Assembly: GCA_945862065.1 (NCBI GenBank)
Contig: CAMAWT010000013.1
Coordinates: 1-64,000 of the forward strand
From: Flavobacterium psychrophilum
GTDB taxonomy: Bacteria; Bacteroidota; Bacteroidia; Flavobacteriales; Flavobacteriaceae
Direction: 5' to 3'
Length of the DNA: 64,000 bases
A model generated the notes under the pieces. It was not told the DNA's origin, did no database searches, and saw nothing but the letters and a program-made list of their open reading frames with translations. Below are positions 19,153 to 29,649 of the stretch, one piece after another. Within the stretch, counting starts at the first letter, position 1. Each line of letters starts with the position of its first letter. The translations under genes were made by a program, and so were the position numbers.

Positions 19153-19803
19153 ATGTTTCATAAAGAAGGCGGTAAGATTATACTTATCTCAACATCGTTA
19201 ACCATTTTAATTCTACTTGTATCTCGACAATTAATAACTATAAAATGGATAGAAATGTCGGTTCAAATTGCAACGGTTCTATTATTAATTATTGTACTGC
19301 AATTTTTTAGAAATCCAAATCGGATTATTATTCCCAATTCAAATACAATTGTAGCTCCTGTTGACGGAAAAGTGGTTGTAATTGAAGAAGTGTTTGAACC
19401 TGAATACTTTAAAGACAAACGACTTCAAGTTTCTATATTTATGTCGCCAATCAATGTTCATGTAACTCGGTATGCCATGAGCGGAATAATTAAATACAGT
19501 AAGTACCATCCAGGTAAATACTTAGTTGCTTGGCACCCAAAAGCGAGCACCGAAAACGAAAGAACAACTATTGTTATTGAAAATAAGGAGTTTGGTGAAG
19601 TTATGTACCGTCAAATTGCAGGTGCATTGGCAAAACGTATTGTTAACTATGCCGAAGAAGGAACAACAGTTGTACAAGGAGATGATGCTGGATTTATTAA
19701 ATTTGGTTCTAGAGTTGATTTATATTTTCCATTAGGAACAAAAATCAATGTCGAATTAAATCAAAAAGCTATCGGAAATAAAACAATTGTTGCTACTGTA
19801 TAA
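19153..19803 (+). CDS. psd: Phosphatidylserine decarboxylase family protein
   Basis: Decarboxylates phosphatidylserine to phosphatidylethanolamine. It belongs to the short (216-residue) class: two N-terminal hydrophobic segments, then the PSD core with PVDGKVV, MSPINVHVTR and RQIAGALAKRIV. The proenzyme is expected to cut itself between Gly and Ser of KFGSRVDLYFP (~184-186), leaving a pyruvoyl group. The ACBP gene starts 3 bases after the stop. Confidence 0.95.
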   Translation: MFHKEGGKIILISTSLTILILLVSRQLITIKWIEMSVQIATVLLLIIVLQFFRNPNRIIIPNSNTIVAPVDGKVVVIEEVFEPEYFKDKRLQVSIFMSPINVHVTRYAMSGIIKYSKYHPGKYLVAWHPKASTENERTTIVIENKEFGEVMYRQIAGALAKRIVNYAEEGTTVVQGDDAGFIKFGSRVDLYFPLGTKINVELNQKAIGNKTIVATV

Positions 19804-19805
19804 AC

Positions 19806-20090
19806 ATGCAAAACAAGGATTTAGATACTCGATTTGAAGAGGCTGTTGTACTTGCCAACACCATGACGCAGGCTGAACTTCCGCAAGATGTTCAATTACG
19901 TTTGTATGCTTATTACAAGCAAGCTACAAAAGGGACAATTGATAATAGACAACCTCCTTTATTTGATATTAGAAATGCTTTTAAAACCAATGCTTGGATG
20001 CAAATAAGTCATTTATCCATTGAAGATGCAAAAGAATTATACATAGATTACATCCAAAAACTACATCAAGAAAAATTAAATAATAAATAA
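19806..20090 (+). CDS. Acyl-CoA-binding protein
   Basis: A 94-residue ACBP-family protein, the four-helix bundle that binds medium and long acyl-CoA. The typical core LYAYYKQATKGTIDNRQPP and the Trp in NAWMQ are visible, and the C-terminal helix is KELYIDYIQKL. Its place directly after psd fits a lipid-metabolism role. The next gene follows after 9 bp. Confidence 0.92.
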   Translation: MQNKDLDTRFEEAVVLANTMTQAELPQDVQLRLYAYYKQATKGTIDNRQPPLFDIRNAFKTNAWMQISHLSIEDAKELYIDYIQKLHQEKLNNK

Positions 20091-20099
20091 TCATTACTC

Positions 20100-20870
20100 A
20101 TGAAAAAATACCAATTATTTGTTATAACTCTTATTTTTATTGCTTTATCAACTTCTTGTAAACGAAAAAAATATACCGAAGTTGTAGAAGTACCCTTACC
20201 TACTTCTGAGGAAAAACGTACGATGGGTTTGCCAGAAGATGTCAAAGCTGATGAAGGGTCTTTTCAGTTACTACCGTTACCCTACAAATACGATGCATTG
20301 ACTCCTGCAATTGATGTATTGACCTTGGAAACACATTATTCAAAACATTATTTGGCACATACAAATGCCTTAAACAAAGCTTTAGCTGGAACCGAAATTG
20401 AGAATTTACCCATTGAAGATATTCTTAAAAAATTAGACCTAAATAACATTGATTTAAAAAATAATTTAGGTGGTTACTATAACCACTCTTTATATTTTGA
20501 AACCATTGGATCCAAAAACGATAGTCGTCCAAAAGATACGTTGGCTGCAAAAATTGATTTGGAATTTGGCTCATTTGAGAATTTTAAAACACAATTCATA
20601 CAAACTGCCAATATGCAATTTGGATCGGGTTGGGCATGGCTTGTTGTTGATAATTACGGTAAATTGCAAATAACAACTACTCAAAATCAAGACAATCCTT
20701 TAATGCCTCGAGCCGTTATTTCAGGTACGCCCATTCTTGCATTGGATTTATGGGAACATGCTTATTATCTAGACTATCAATACAAAAGAAGAAAATACAT
20801 TGATAATTATTTCAACATCATTAATTGGAAAAAAGTCAATGAAAAATTTGAAGCTACTATTGCAAAATAA
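20100..20870 (+). CDS. Superoxide dismutase (Fe/Mn family), predicted lipoprotein
   Basis: Dismutates superoxide. The 256 residues include an N-terminal leader with a lipobox-like ALSTSC (~20), so the enzyme should be membrane-anchored outside the cytoplasm, plus a ~35-residue linker. The catalytic domain starts LLPLPYKYDALTPAID. Metal ligands fit His in LETHYSKHY, His in YYNHSLYF, and Asp and His in LDLWEHAYYLDYQ. The metal cannot be told from sequence with confidence. The leader makes it about 50 residues longer than cytosolic enzymes. Confidence 0.92.
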   Translation: MKKYQLFVITLIFIALSTSCKRKKYTEVVEVPLPTSEEKRTMGLPEDVKADEGSFQLLPLPYKYDALTPAIDVLTLETHYSKHYLAHTNALNKALAGTEIENLPIEDILKKLDLNNIDLKNNLGGYYNHSLYFETIGSKNDSRPKDTLAAKIDLEFGSFENFKTQFIQTANMQFGSGWAWLVVDNYGKLQITTTQNQDNPLMPRAVISGTPILALDLWEHAYYLDYQYKRRKYIDNYFNIINWKKVNEKFEATIAK

Positions 20871-20951
20871 ACAAACAACATTAACAACCAAAAATTAGTA
20901 GTTTTTTTAAAATACATTTTTTTGAAAATGCGATTGTTAAAATTTAAATAT

Positions 20952-23165
20952 ATGAATTCATTATTGAAAGTTACGCTTTTCTTATCCTTTTTTACAAGTA
21001 TAGCGCAAGAAACCAATTTAAAAAATATCCAAAAATTAACTTTTGGTGGAGATAACGCTGAGGCATATTTTAGTCCGGATGGTTCAATGTTGACGATGCA
21101 AATAAGCAACCCAAAAGCAAACATTCCTTGTGATCAAATTTATTTGTATGATTTGGCCAAACAACCCGGAACCGAAAATTTGAATCTTATTTCAACTGGA
21201 AAAGGAAGAACTACATGCTCTTATTTTATGCCTGATGGAAAACATATTATTTATGCGTCAACGCATGCATCCAATTCAGAATGTCCAGCGCCACCAAAGC
21301 CTCGTGAAGGAAAATATCTTTGGGCAGTATATCCAGAATTTGATATTTATGTTGCCGATTTAAAAGGAAATATTGTTAAACAATTGACCAATACTTCCGG
21401 CTATGATGCAGAAGCAGTGGTGTCGCCCGACGGAAAAAAAATTGCCTTTACCTCTACTCGATCTGGAGATTTAGAATTGTGGACGATGGATATTGACGGA
21501 ACCAATCTAAAACAAATTACTTTTGGACTTGGTTATGATGGCGGAAGTTTCTTTTCACATGACAGTAAAAAGCTTGTTTTTCGTTCTTCCAGACCAAAAA
21601 CAGAAGAAGCAATTGCTGACTATAAAGCGCTATTGGCCGACAATGTTGTAGCTCCTACAGAAATGGAAATCTACACCTGCAATGTGGATGGCTCAAACAT
21701 CAAGCAAATTACAAATCTCGGAAAAGCAAATTGGGCACCTTTCTTTCATCCGTCGGATAAAAAAATCATTTTTTCATCCAACCATCATTCAACAAGAGGA
21801 TATGATTTTCAATTATATACCATTGACATAGATGGAAAAAACGTAAAACAGATTACGTATGAAAGTGAGTTTAATGCGTTTCCAATGTTTTCTCCCGATG
21901 GAAAAAAATTGGTTTTTTCTAGCAACAGACAACAAGGAGCTGCAAGAGAAACCAACGTTTTTATTGCTGATTGGGTTGATACAGACCCGGCCGAAATTGT
22001 TAATCAAGACAAGCTAAAAGCACATATTTCTTATTTAGCATCCGACAAACTTGGCGGTAGATTAGCAGGTTCACCCAATGAAAAAATTGCGGCAGAATAT
22101 CTGTCCAATCAATTAAAATCAGTTGGTTTAAAACCTTATAATGGCAAAAATTACCTTCAGAAATTTGATTATAGATTAAAATTAAATCCAAAAGATTCTT
22201 TAGCAATAACAACCATTCAGGCGCACAATGTTATCGGATTTTTGGACAACAAAGCCTCAAAAACAATAGTAATTGGAGCGCATTATGACCATTTAGGACT
22301 AAACGAACACAACAACTCGACCAAGCCAAACTCAAAAGGTGAAATTCATAATGGCGCCGATGATAATGCTTCTGGAGTTGCAGGCGTATTAGAACTTGCT
22401 AGAATGCTTTCAACAAACAAAGAAATCGAAAAGGCTAACTATATTTTTGCACTATTTTCAGGGGAAGAAGACGGTTTACAAGGCTCCAAATTCATGACCG
22501 AAACGATCAAAACATTGTATCCAAATGTATCGGCAATGATCAATATGGACATGATTGGAAAATTAAATGCTTCCAAAGATTTAATCGTTGGTGGTATTGG
22601 AACCTCGCCTGATTTTAAAAAAATAATAGAAAAAAACAAACCTGCGGGATTCAATATTACACTTGACGAAAGTGGCGTCGGACCAACAGATCATACGTCG
22701 TTTTATTTAAAGGATATTGCCGTTCTAAATTTCTTTACAGGCACACACACTGATTACCACAAACCAAGCGATGACGAGGATAAAATCAATTATACGGGTG
22801 TTAAAAATATCGTTGAATATGTTTTTAAAAGTAGTCTTGATATCGCCAATTTAGACAAAATCGAATTTACAAAAACGAAGGTAAACGCAGGAAAAACCCG
22901 ACCAAAATACAAAGTCACCATGGGCATCATGCCTGATTATACAGAACATCCAGATGGTTTGCACGTGGATGGTGTTACCGAAAACAGACCTGCACAAAAA
23001 GCCGGAATTGAAGAAGGTGATGTCATCACAAAAATTGGCACCAACCCCATTAAAGACGTTTATAATTACATGGATAGCTTGGCAAAAATAAACCCAGGCG
23101 ACGAAGTTGAAGTCATCTTTACCCGAAACGGAGAAAGTAAAACGGTTAAAGTAAAATTCGATTAA
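20952..23165 (+). CDS. TolB-like propeller / M28 aminopeptidase / PDZ fusion
   Basis: A secreted protein of ~737 residues. Signal peptide MNSLLKVTLFLSFFTSIAQE; residues ~25-340 are TolB/WD40-type propeller repeats with SPDGKKIAFTS and SPDGKKLVFSS; ~350-620 are an M28 zinc aminopeptidase with IGAHYDHLG, NGADDNASGVAG, FSGEEDGLQGS, INMDMIGK and GTHTDYHKPSDD as ligand and catalytic regions; ~650-737 are a PDZ domain (AGIEEGDVITKIG). Related flavobacterial proteins have this order. I start at ATG 20952, where the signal peptide begins; ATG 20928 would add eight residues. Substrate unknown. Confidence 0.92.
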   Translation: MNSLLKVTLFLSFFTSIAQETNLKNIQKLTFGGDNAEAYFSPDGSMLTMQISNPKANIPCDQIYLYDLAKQPGTENLNLISTGKGRTTCSYFMPDGKHIIYASTHASNSECPAPPKPREGKYLWAVYPEFDIYVADLKGNIVKQLTNTSGYDAEAVVSPDGKKIAFTSTRSGDLELWTMDIDGTNLKQITFGLGYDGGSFFSHDSKKLVFRSSRPKTEEAIADYKALLADNVVAPTEMEIYTCNVDGSNIKQITNLGKANWAPFFHPSDKKIIFSSNHHSTRGYDFQLYTIDIDGKNVKQITYESEFNAFPMFSPDGKKLVFSSNRQQGAARETNVFIADWVDTDPAEIVNQDKLKAHISYLASDKLGGRLAGSPNEKIAAEYLSNQLKSVGLKPYNGKNYLQKFDYRLKLNPKDSLAITTIQAHNVIGFLDNKASKTIVIGAHYDHLGLNEHNNSTKPNSKGEIHNGADDNASGVAGVLELARMLSTNKEIEKANYIFALFSGEEDGLQGSKFMTETIKTLYPNVSAMINMDMIGKLNASKDLIVGGIGTSPDFKKIIEKNKPAGFNITLDESGVGPTDHTSFYLKDIAVLNFFTGTHTDYHKPSDDEDKINYTGVKNIVEYVFKSSLDIANLDKIEFTKTKVNAGKTRPKYKVTMGIMPDYTEHPDGLHVDGVTENRPAQKAGIEEGDVITKIGTNPIKDVYNYMDSLAKINPGDEVEVIFTRNGESKTVKVKFD

Positions 23166-23305
23166 TTAGGGCGTTCCACCCCAAACAAAAAGCCCATTTA
23201 GCTACTGCAAAATGGGCTTTTTGTTTGGGGTGTCAGGCTTTCCGCTGCAATCTTTTGCTCCGCTGCCGCTACTCAAAAGGATTTTCGCTGCAATCCTTAA
23301 CGCGG
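23166..23305. repeat. Terminator-bearing dispersed repeat
   Basis: Starts AGGGCGTTCC just after the peptidase stop, contains a strong hairpin, and ends GTCAGGCTTTCCGCTGC...AACGCGG. The GGGCGTTCC and GGCTTTCCGC segments belong, from memory, to a repeat type widespread in Bacteroidota; only one copy is in this window, so a genome comparison is needed to prove repetition. Confidence 0.5.
23177..23232. terminator. Long perfect hairpin after the M28 peptidase
   Basis: A 23-bp perfect stem (23177-23199 with 23210-23232) and 10-nt loop. The stem contains AAAAAGCCC and GGGCTTTTT, so it works as a terminator on either strand. It begins 11 bp after the stop codon. Confidence 0.85.
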
Positions 23306-23505
23306 TATTGTTTTCATAAGAAAGTTTTGTGTAAATCAAAAAATCAATCTTTTCGATTAAAAATTTACTATTTTTTGTACTTCAAGTGATAGAAAAATTG
23401 AGTTTTAATATTTTTTTACTTAAGTCAAATCTACAAAGTTTAAACTTTACAACTTTTAAACTTTGCAACTCAAAAAAAGTCAACTGAAAAACAATTCATC
23501 AAGTC

Positions 23506-23610
23506 TAGCCCTGATGGAAGCGGTATCCTCTTGTGTAGCGGCAGCGGAGCAAGAGATATAGCGGACAGCAGGACGGTTTGTCTTTTGGATACGGGGTTGT
23601 GTGCTTCTAA
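23506..23610 (+). repeat. Dispersed intergenic repeat, copy C
   Basis: A 105-bp copy from TAGCCCTGAT to GTGTGCTTCTAA, preceded by the conserved arm TCAACTGAAAAAC (23480-23492). Very close to copy F, sharing GAAGCGG, ATCCTCTTGTGTAGCG and AGCAAGAGATATAGCG. It lies 135 bp before htpG. Confidence 0.85.
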
Positions 23611-23745
23611 AATATATTTTTTAGGAATCAAATGGATTTTAATAAGCGATTGTGGTTTAGAAAAAATTACGTCATTTTGTCAGAAAATATGATTTGGTAC
23701 TGATTTTGAATTAAGGTTTTCAAGTTTAACTTAAATAATATAATT

Positions 23746-25632
23746 ATGGCATCAGGAAAAATTAATGTTTCGGTAGAAAACATTTTCCCTTTAATCAAAA
23801 AATTTCTTTACAGTGATCACGAAATTTTCCTACGCGAATTGGTATCAAACGGTACGGACGCAACCCTAAAATTAAAACATTTAACCAGTATTGGCGAAAC
23901 CAATGTGGAATATGGCAACCCAATTATTGAGGTTAAAATTGATAAAGATGGTAAGAAACTTCACATTATTGATCAAGGTCTTGGAATGACGAGCGAAGAA
24001 GTTGAAAAATACATCAACCAAATTGCCTTTTCGGGCGCTGAAGAATTCTTAGATAATTATAAAGATTCGGCAAAAGACTCGGGAATTATTGGACATTTTG
24101 GACTTGGATTTTATTCGGCTTTTATGGTGGCTGAAAAAGTTGAAATTATTACAAAATCGTTCAAAGACGAACCTGCAGCGCATTGGACATGTGATGGAAG
24201 CCCTGAGTTTACTCTAGTTCCTCATGATAAAACAGACAGAGGAACCGAAATTGTATTGCACATTGCTGAAGATTCATTGGACTTTTTGGAGGAATCTAAA
24301 ATTCGTGAATTGTTAAATAAATACAATAAATTCATGCCGATTCCGATTAAATTTGGAACCAAAACAGAAACGCTTCCTTTGCCAGAAGGCGCCGCAGAAG
24401 ATGCAAAACCTGAAACGATTGAAGTTGACAACATCATCAACAACCCTACGCCTGCTTGGACAAAACAGCCCGTAGATTTAACAGAAACAGACTATAAAGA
24501 ATTCTATCATGAATTGTACCCAATGCAGTTTGAAGAACCGTTGTTTAATATTCATTTGAATGTGGATTATCCGTTTAACTTGACTGGGATTTTATATTTT
24601 CCTAAATTAGGATCTGATTTGCAAATTCAGAAAGACAAAATCCAATTATATCAAAATCAGGTTTTTGTAACAGATAACGTGGACGGCATTGTTCCTGAAT
24701 TTTTAGGTATGTTGAAAGGGGTTATTGACTCGCCAGATATTCCGTTGAATGTTTCTCGTTCGTACCTTCAAGCGGATGGAAATGTGAAAAAAATCTCAAA
24801 TTATATCACACGTAAAGTAGCCGATAAGTTGAAATCGTTATTTACAGAAAACAGAGCAGATTTTGAGAAAAAATGGAACGATATTAAAATTGTTTTGGAA
24901 TACGGAATGCTATCTGAACCAAAATTTTATGAAAAAGCGGGTTCGTTTGTATTGTATCCAACCGTTGATGACACATACTTTTTACTAGACGAATTGAAAG
25001 AAGCGATTCAAGCCAATCAAACCGATAAAAATGGTAAATTGGTTGTGCTGTATGCTTCTAATAAAGAAACGCAACACAGTTATATTGCGGCTGCCAAAGA
25101 CAAAGGATATCAGGTATTGTTATTGGATTCGCCAATCATTTCGCATTTAATTCAAAAATTGGAATCGGATAATGAGAACTTAACATTTGTGCGAGTTGAT
25201 GGTGATTCTGTTGAAAAACTGATTCAAAAAGAAGAAACGCAAATTTCAAAATTATCAGATGACGAAATAGAAAAATTAAAAGCAACACTTGAGAATAGTA
25301 TCCCAAAACCAACTTATTCGGTTCAATTGGAAGCGATGGACAGTCAGGCGGCACCATTCATCATTACGCAACCCGAATTCATGCGAAGAATGAAAGAAAT
25401 GAGTCAGTCAGGCGGTGGCGGCATGTTTGGAATGGGAAATATGCCCGATATGTATAACTTGGTGGTTAATACCAACTCTGATTTGGCAACTACTATTTTA
25501 AATACCGAAGACAAAGCAAAACAAGAACATTTGATTCATCAAGCACTCGATTTGGCTAAAATATCGCAAGGATTGTTAAAAGGGGAAGCATTGACAGCTT
25601 TTGTAAAACGTAGCTTTGAGTTGATTAAATAA
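23746..25632 (+). CDS. htpG: Molecular chaperone HtpG (Hsp90)
   Basis: ATP-dependent Hsp90 chaperone of 628 residues, full length. GHKL ATPase motifs: RELVSNGTDA (usually SNASDA), DQGLGMTSEE and IGHFGLGFYSAFMV. The middle domain has FPLNVSRSYLQ-like PLNVSRSYLQADGNVKKIS, and the C-terminal dimerisation part includes a Gly/Met-rich stretch (SGGGGMFGMGNMPDM). No -7 box or heat-shock element was recognised in the 135 bp before it. Confidence 0.97.
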   Translation: MASGKINVSVENIFPLIKKFLYSDHEIFLRELVSNGTDATLKLKHLTSIGETNVEYGNPIIEVKIDKDGKKLHIIDQGLGMTSEEVEKYINQIAFSGAEEFLDNYKDSAKDSGIIGHFGLGFYSAFMVAEKVEIITKSFKDEPAAHWTCDGSPEFTLVPHDKTDRGTEIVLHIAEDSLDFLEESKIRELLNKYNKFMPIPIKFGTKTETLPLPEGAAEDAKPETIEVDNIINNPTPAWTKQPVDLTETDYKEFYHELYPMQFEEPLFNIHLNVDYPFNLTGILYFPKLGSDLQIQKDKIQLYQNQVFVTDNVDGIVPEFLGMLKGVIDSPDIPLNVSRSYLQADGNVKKISNYITRKVADKLKSLFTENRADFEKKWNDIKIVLEYGMLSEPKFYEKAGSFVLYPTVDDTYFLLDELKEAIQANQTDKNGKLVVLYASNKETQHSYIAAAKDKGYQVLLLDSPIISHLIQKLESDNENLTFVRVDGDSVEKLIQKEETQISKLSDDEIEKLKATLENSIPKPTYSVQLEAMDSQAAPFIITQPEFMRRMKEMSQSGGGGMFGMGNMPDMYNLVVNTNSDLATTILNTEDKAKQEHLIHQALDLAKISQGLLKGEALTAFVKRSFELIK

Positions 25633-25655
25633 TATTTATATAGCTATTATAATTT

Positions 25656-25690
25656 AAAAACCTGTACTTTTTTGAAAAGTACAGGTTTTT
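25656..25690. terminator. Bidirectional terminator between htpG and OMP gene
   Basis: A 16-bp perfect stem (AAAAACCTGTACTTTT with AAAAGTACAGGTTTTT), 3-nt loop, T runs in both directions. It serves two convergent genes. Confidence 0.9.
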
Positions 25691-25709
25691 TTTAAAATGT
25701 CAATTTGAA

Positions 25710-27827
25710 TTAATTTCCAATAATTCCTGTATCGTCTTTTTTGTCATTTTCTGAATTAAGTGGTGCTTCTTTTGCTAATTTGTTTTTAGTCGGAATTTTA
25801 TAGTTAATGCTAAAACCAAATCGGCGTTTATCATTTTTATTACTTAATAATAACGGTGTATTGTATGAATAAAATTGAGATGTATTCGTATTTAATGCAT
25901 CATCAATATTTATTGAAACGGATAATTGGTCGTTCAAAAACTTTTTAGAAAACGAAAAATCGAGCGAATTACTAAAGGGTTTATTAGCAATAAAATAATA
26001 ATAATTTCCACCTGAAGTGATGATGTTGTAGTTGGTTACAAACTTGATTTTACTAGGCAAAACCAATTGTGACATCAAATTATAAATCCAAAAACCTTTG
26101 GTTTCAATTTGTGGAATTTGATGTAATTGATAGGCTACATAAACGTATAGAAAATTCATTTCATCTGGGTTTACATCCATTTTCATGGTTTCAGCAAGCC
26201 CTTTTGTAAATAACATATACGGAATAGGCATTCCAATATTAAAGTTATGAACCTTAACTTCTGGCACATTTTCGTTTGAATTGGCAACCAAATTTCCGTT
26301 TAAATTAACCCTTTGAACCACTTGATTTTTAGCTGAGCTTAAGGAATAACCTATAAAAGCATAATCATAGGCACTCAATTTCACTTCATAATTGTCAAAA
26401 ATGGTGGGTTGCAAAAATGGATTTCCCTCATAATTGATATTCGGATTTTGGTAGTTGGTGTTATTCGGATTCAACGCAGAAGTGCTTGGTAGCGTTATTT
26501 TCTTATTGTAATTCATGTTGAAAAACACCGATTTATTAACATTATACTGCGCTGTTGCATTAGGAAAAAATCGAAACTGCTTAAATGGTGTTAATACGGT
26601 TGTATTTGCAATTCCGGTTATGTTGTAATCTTCTGCTCTTCCGCCAAGAATAATGGTGAAATTTTTGAATTTGGACTGTATTTCAAAATAACTTGCAAAG
26701 GTTTTTCGTTGGTAATCTAAATTGGTTATCTCCTTGCTTTTGGCTTCAAAATTTAAAGTTTCATACAAACTACCAAAGCTGATTTTCCCTTCGTCTGAAA
26801 AGGCAATTGGTTGGGAATAATCAAATTTCATATTGAAAAAATTCTGATCAGTTGAATTGTCCAAAATTGGTAATGCAACACCGATTGAATTGAGCACGAA
26901 ATCACTTTGTATGCGATTAAAATTAACTCTAAAGTCTAATTTTTTGGTTTTATCATCAAATCGTTTTTGATACGTAACCACTCCTTCTTGACGTAACCCT
27001 TTTGTTTTGGAATTATCATCAGTTGAAAAACCCGTTCCGTTTGAAAGTGTATTGCTAAAATTATTATTAAAATTCACATCATAATTTAGTAACAATCTGT
27101 CTTTTTTAAAATCGAATGTCAAGGCCGATTTAATGAAATTATTTTTACCTACTCGATCCGCTTCCGTAGTAGTTAAAGTGGTATTTACTTGATTTTCAAC
27201 TTTATTCAAAGACGTCCAGATGGCGTTTTCTCTATAATTTTGACCCATATTTAACTGCCATCCAAAATATTTATTCTTGGCATTCAACAAAATACTGTTG
27301 TTTACACGCCATCTTAATTTATCAAAATTGGTAACATTGGTACTGTTTGTGTAGGTTGCACTTAAAAAATTCTTAGCGTTTTTATTGGTAATGATATTTA
27401 AAATTGCGCCACCAGAAGTTGCTGGAAACTCAGCGCCAGGTTGGGTAATTATTTCTATTCGTTCGATAGCATTTGCGGGCATTCCTTCCAAAAAACCATT
27501 CAATTCATTGGTTGAAATATTTAGTGGTCTTCCATCTAAAAAAACGTCTAATTGTTTACCCTGATACAGCATTCCAGCGATATCTGACGAAATTAATCCA
27601 GGTAATTTTTTCAATCCTTCGAGTACTGAACCCGAATTTAAACTTGGCTGGTTGGCAAAATCAAAAATAGTTCTATCTGCTTTTTGTTCAATCGCTTTTT
27701 TAGTTTTTGTAATGGTAACTTCTTTTAATTCTTGCGTTTTTTCTGAAGTTTTCTTTTGCGTTTCTTGAGCAGTAGTTTGGAAAAAAATACCAAGTAAAAA
27801 AAAGGGTACTACAATCTTATTTTTCAT
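25710..27827 (-). CDS. Outer-membrane beta-barrel protein, TonB-receptor-like (OMP_b-brl_3)
   Basis: 705 residues: signal peptide ending TTAQE; a short linker carrying KELKEVTIT-type residues; a plug-like domain (~60-160: GSVLEGLKKLPGL, IERIEIITQPGAEF, GGAILNIITNK); then a long barrel of alternating strands. It lacks the usual N-terminal carboxypeptidase-like beta domain. The family is TonB-dependent-receptor-like with unknown substrates. There is no SusD partner beside it, so it is not part of a glycan-use locus here. Confidence 0.85.
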   Translation of the reverse strand: MKNKIVVPFFLLGIFFQTTAQETQKKTSEKTQELKEVTITKTKKAIEQKADRTIFDFANQPSLNSGSVLEGLKKLPGLISSDIAGMLYQGKQLDVFLDGRPLNISTNELNGFLEGMPANAIERIEIITQPGAEFPATSGGAILNIITNKNAKNFLSATYTNSTNVTNFDKLRWRVNNSILLNAKNKYFGWQLNMGQNYRENAIWTSLNKVENQVNTTLTTTEADRVGKNNFIKSALTFDFKKDRLLLNYDVNFNNNFSNTLSNGTGFSTDDNSKTKGLRQEGVVTYQKRFDDKTKKLDFRVNFNRIQSDFVLNSIGVALPILDNSTDQNFFNMKFDYSQPIAFSDEGKISFGSLYETLNFEAKSKEITNLDYQRKTFASYFEIQSKFKNFTIILGGRAEDYNITGIANTTVLTPFKQFRFFPNATAQYNVNKSVFFNMNYNKKITLPSTSALNPNNTNYQNPNINYEGNPFLQPTIFDNYEVKLSAYDYAFIGYSLSSAKNQVVQRVNLNGNLVANSNENVPEVKVHNFNIGMPIPYMLFTKGLAETMKMDVNPDEMNFLYVYVAYQLHQIPQIETKGFWIYNLMSQLVLPSKIKFVTNYNIITSGGNYYYFIANKPFSNSLDFSFSKKFLNDQLSVSINIDDALNTNTSQFYSYNTPLLLSNKNDKRRFGFSINYKIPTKNKLAKEAPLNSENDKKDDTGIIGN

Positions 27828-28068
27828 CGTTTCTATTTTTGTTACTATTTAGTAGGAGTTATACTGCTTTTGTTACATTATAAATCAAATTAAACTTTGC
27901 TCATTTTTATTGTCACTGATTCACTGATTTTAATTATATGAATAAGCTAAATCGGTGAATCTGTGGCAAATTTTTTAATTTGTTAACAATATTTTTTTAT
28001 CGTTTTTAACAAAAAATAATTCTTTGCTATCATATTATTATTATCTTTACTTATCTAAAACAAAAAAA

Positions 28069-29649
28069 ATGTCCCAAATTCCAGAAATATTTCAAATTGA
28101 TCAACCGTTACATCAAAAAAAATATCTTCTTGATGGCGAATTAAAGCAATGGCAAGGAGAAACAACTGATGTGTTTTCTACCATCTCATCTACAGAAAAC
28201 TACCAACCTACATTTTTAGGAAGCATTCCTAATATGAAAGAAAAAGAAGCTTTAGAAGCTTTAGAATCTTCTGTAAAAGCTTATGATAATGGTAAAGGTC
28301 AATGGCCAACCATGAAAGTGAACGACAGAATAAAGTGTATGGAAGAATTTGTCAAACAGATGAAAACCACACGAAGTGAAGTTGTAAAATATTTGATGTG
28401 GGAAATTGGAAAATCGCAATCAGATTCTGAAAAAGAATTTGACAGAACGATTGAATATATCGACGACACCATTGAAAATTACAAAAAATTGGATCGTGAC
28501 AGTGCACGATTTACTAAAAGTCAAGGTGTAAATGCCATGGTAAGACGTGGTCCTCTTGGAGTTGTTTTATGTTTAGGACCATACAATTACCCGCTTAACG
28601 AAACATTCACTTTGTTGATTCCGGCCATCATTATGGGGAATACAGTAATATTCAAGCCTGCAAAATTGGGGGTTTTACTTATTTCTCCTTTATTAGAAGC
28701 ATTTAAAAACTGTTTTCCAAAAGGTGTTATTAATATTTTATACGGAAGAGGTCGTGATGTAGCTTCGCCAATCATGAAAACAGGCAAAATAGCCATACTT
28801 TCACTTATTGGAAATAGTAAATCGGCCATAACGTTACAAGATCAACATCCAAACAAAAATAGATTGCGACTCATTTTAGGATTGGAAGCAAAAAATCCAG
28901 CAATTGTACTTAAAGATGCCAATTTAGATTTGGCCATTCAAGAATGTGTATTAGGTAGTTTGTCATTTAACGGTCAGCGATGTACAGCACTCAAAGTCAT
29001 TTATGTTCATGAATCAATTGCTGAAGAATTTAATAAAAGATTTGCTCAAAAAGTAGATGAATTAATTTATGGAAATCCGTGGGAGCCAAATGTTTTTTTA
29101 ACACCATTACCAGAAACCGAAAAACCAGCCTATATCCAAGGACTTATTGATGATGCTATTGCAAACGGTGCTCAAATCATCAATAAAAAAGGAGGCGAAA
29201 CCACCGAAAACTATATCTTTCCAGCTGTTTTGTTTCCTGTAAATAAAAACATGAGGGTGTATCATGAAGAGCAATTTGGACCCGTTGTTCCCATCATTCC
29301 ATTTAAAGATATCAACGAACCGTTGGATGATATGGCAGAATCTAACTATGGACAACAAGTGAGTCTTTTTGGTAAAGATATTATTGCAATTTCACCACTT
29401 ATTGATGCCTTAGTTAATTTGGTTTGTCGTGTAAATCTAAACAGTTCTTGTCAAAGAGGACCCGATGTGTATCCGTTTACGGGCAGAAAAGATTCAGCTG
29501 TTGGTACTTTGTCTATTCACGATGCGCTCCGTTCCTTTTCAATACGAACTTTCGTAGCATCCAAAGACAATGCCTACAATAATGAGATTTTACAAGAATT
29601 ATTAAACGATAAAAAATCAAATTTCATTAATACGGATTACATTTTATAA
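28069..29649 (+). CDS. NADP-dependent aldehyde dehydrogenase, GapN-like
   Basis: A 526-residue aldehyde dehydrogenase superfamily enzyme resembling non-phosphorylating glyceraldehyde-3-phosphate dehydrogenase, which oxidises G3P to 3-phosphoglycerate while making NADPH. Visible: [24 protein letters not shown], the Glu in LGLEAKNPA (~272) and the catalytic Cys in [10 protein letters not shown] (~304). Arg/Tyr residues of substrate specificity cannot be checked here. Start ATG 28069 is preferred to a TTG at 28024. It shares one base with the next gene. Confidence 0.85.
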   Translation: MSQIPEIFQIDQPLHQKKYLLDGELKQWQGETTDVFSTISSTENYQPTFLGSIPNMKEKEALEALESSVKAYDNGKGQWPTMKVNDRIKCMEEFVKQMKTTRSEVVKYLMWEIGKSQSDSEKEFDRTIEYIDDTIENYKKLDRDSARFTKSQGVNAMVRRGPLGVVLCLGPYNYPLNETFTLLIPAIIMGNTVIFKPAKLGVLLISPLLEAFKNCFPKGVINILYGRGRDVASPIMKTGKIAILSLIGNSKSAITLQDQHPNKNRLRLILGLEAKNPAIVLKDANLDLAIQECVLGSLSFNGQRCTALKVIYVHESIAEEFNKRFAQKVDELIYGNPWEPNVFLTPLPETEKPAYIQGLIDDAIANGAQIINKKGGETTENYIFPAVLFPVNKNMRVYHEEQFGPVVPIIPFKDINEPLDDMAESNYGQQVSLFGKDIIAISPLIDALVNLVCRVNLNSSCQRGPDVYPFTGRKDSAVGTLSIHDALRSFSIRTFVASKDNAYNNEILQELLNDKKSNFINTDYIL

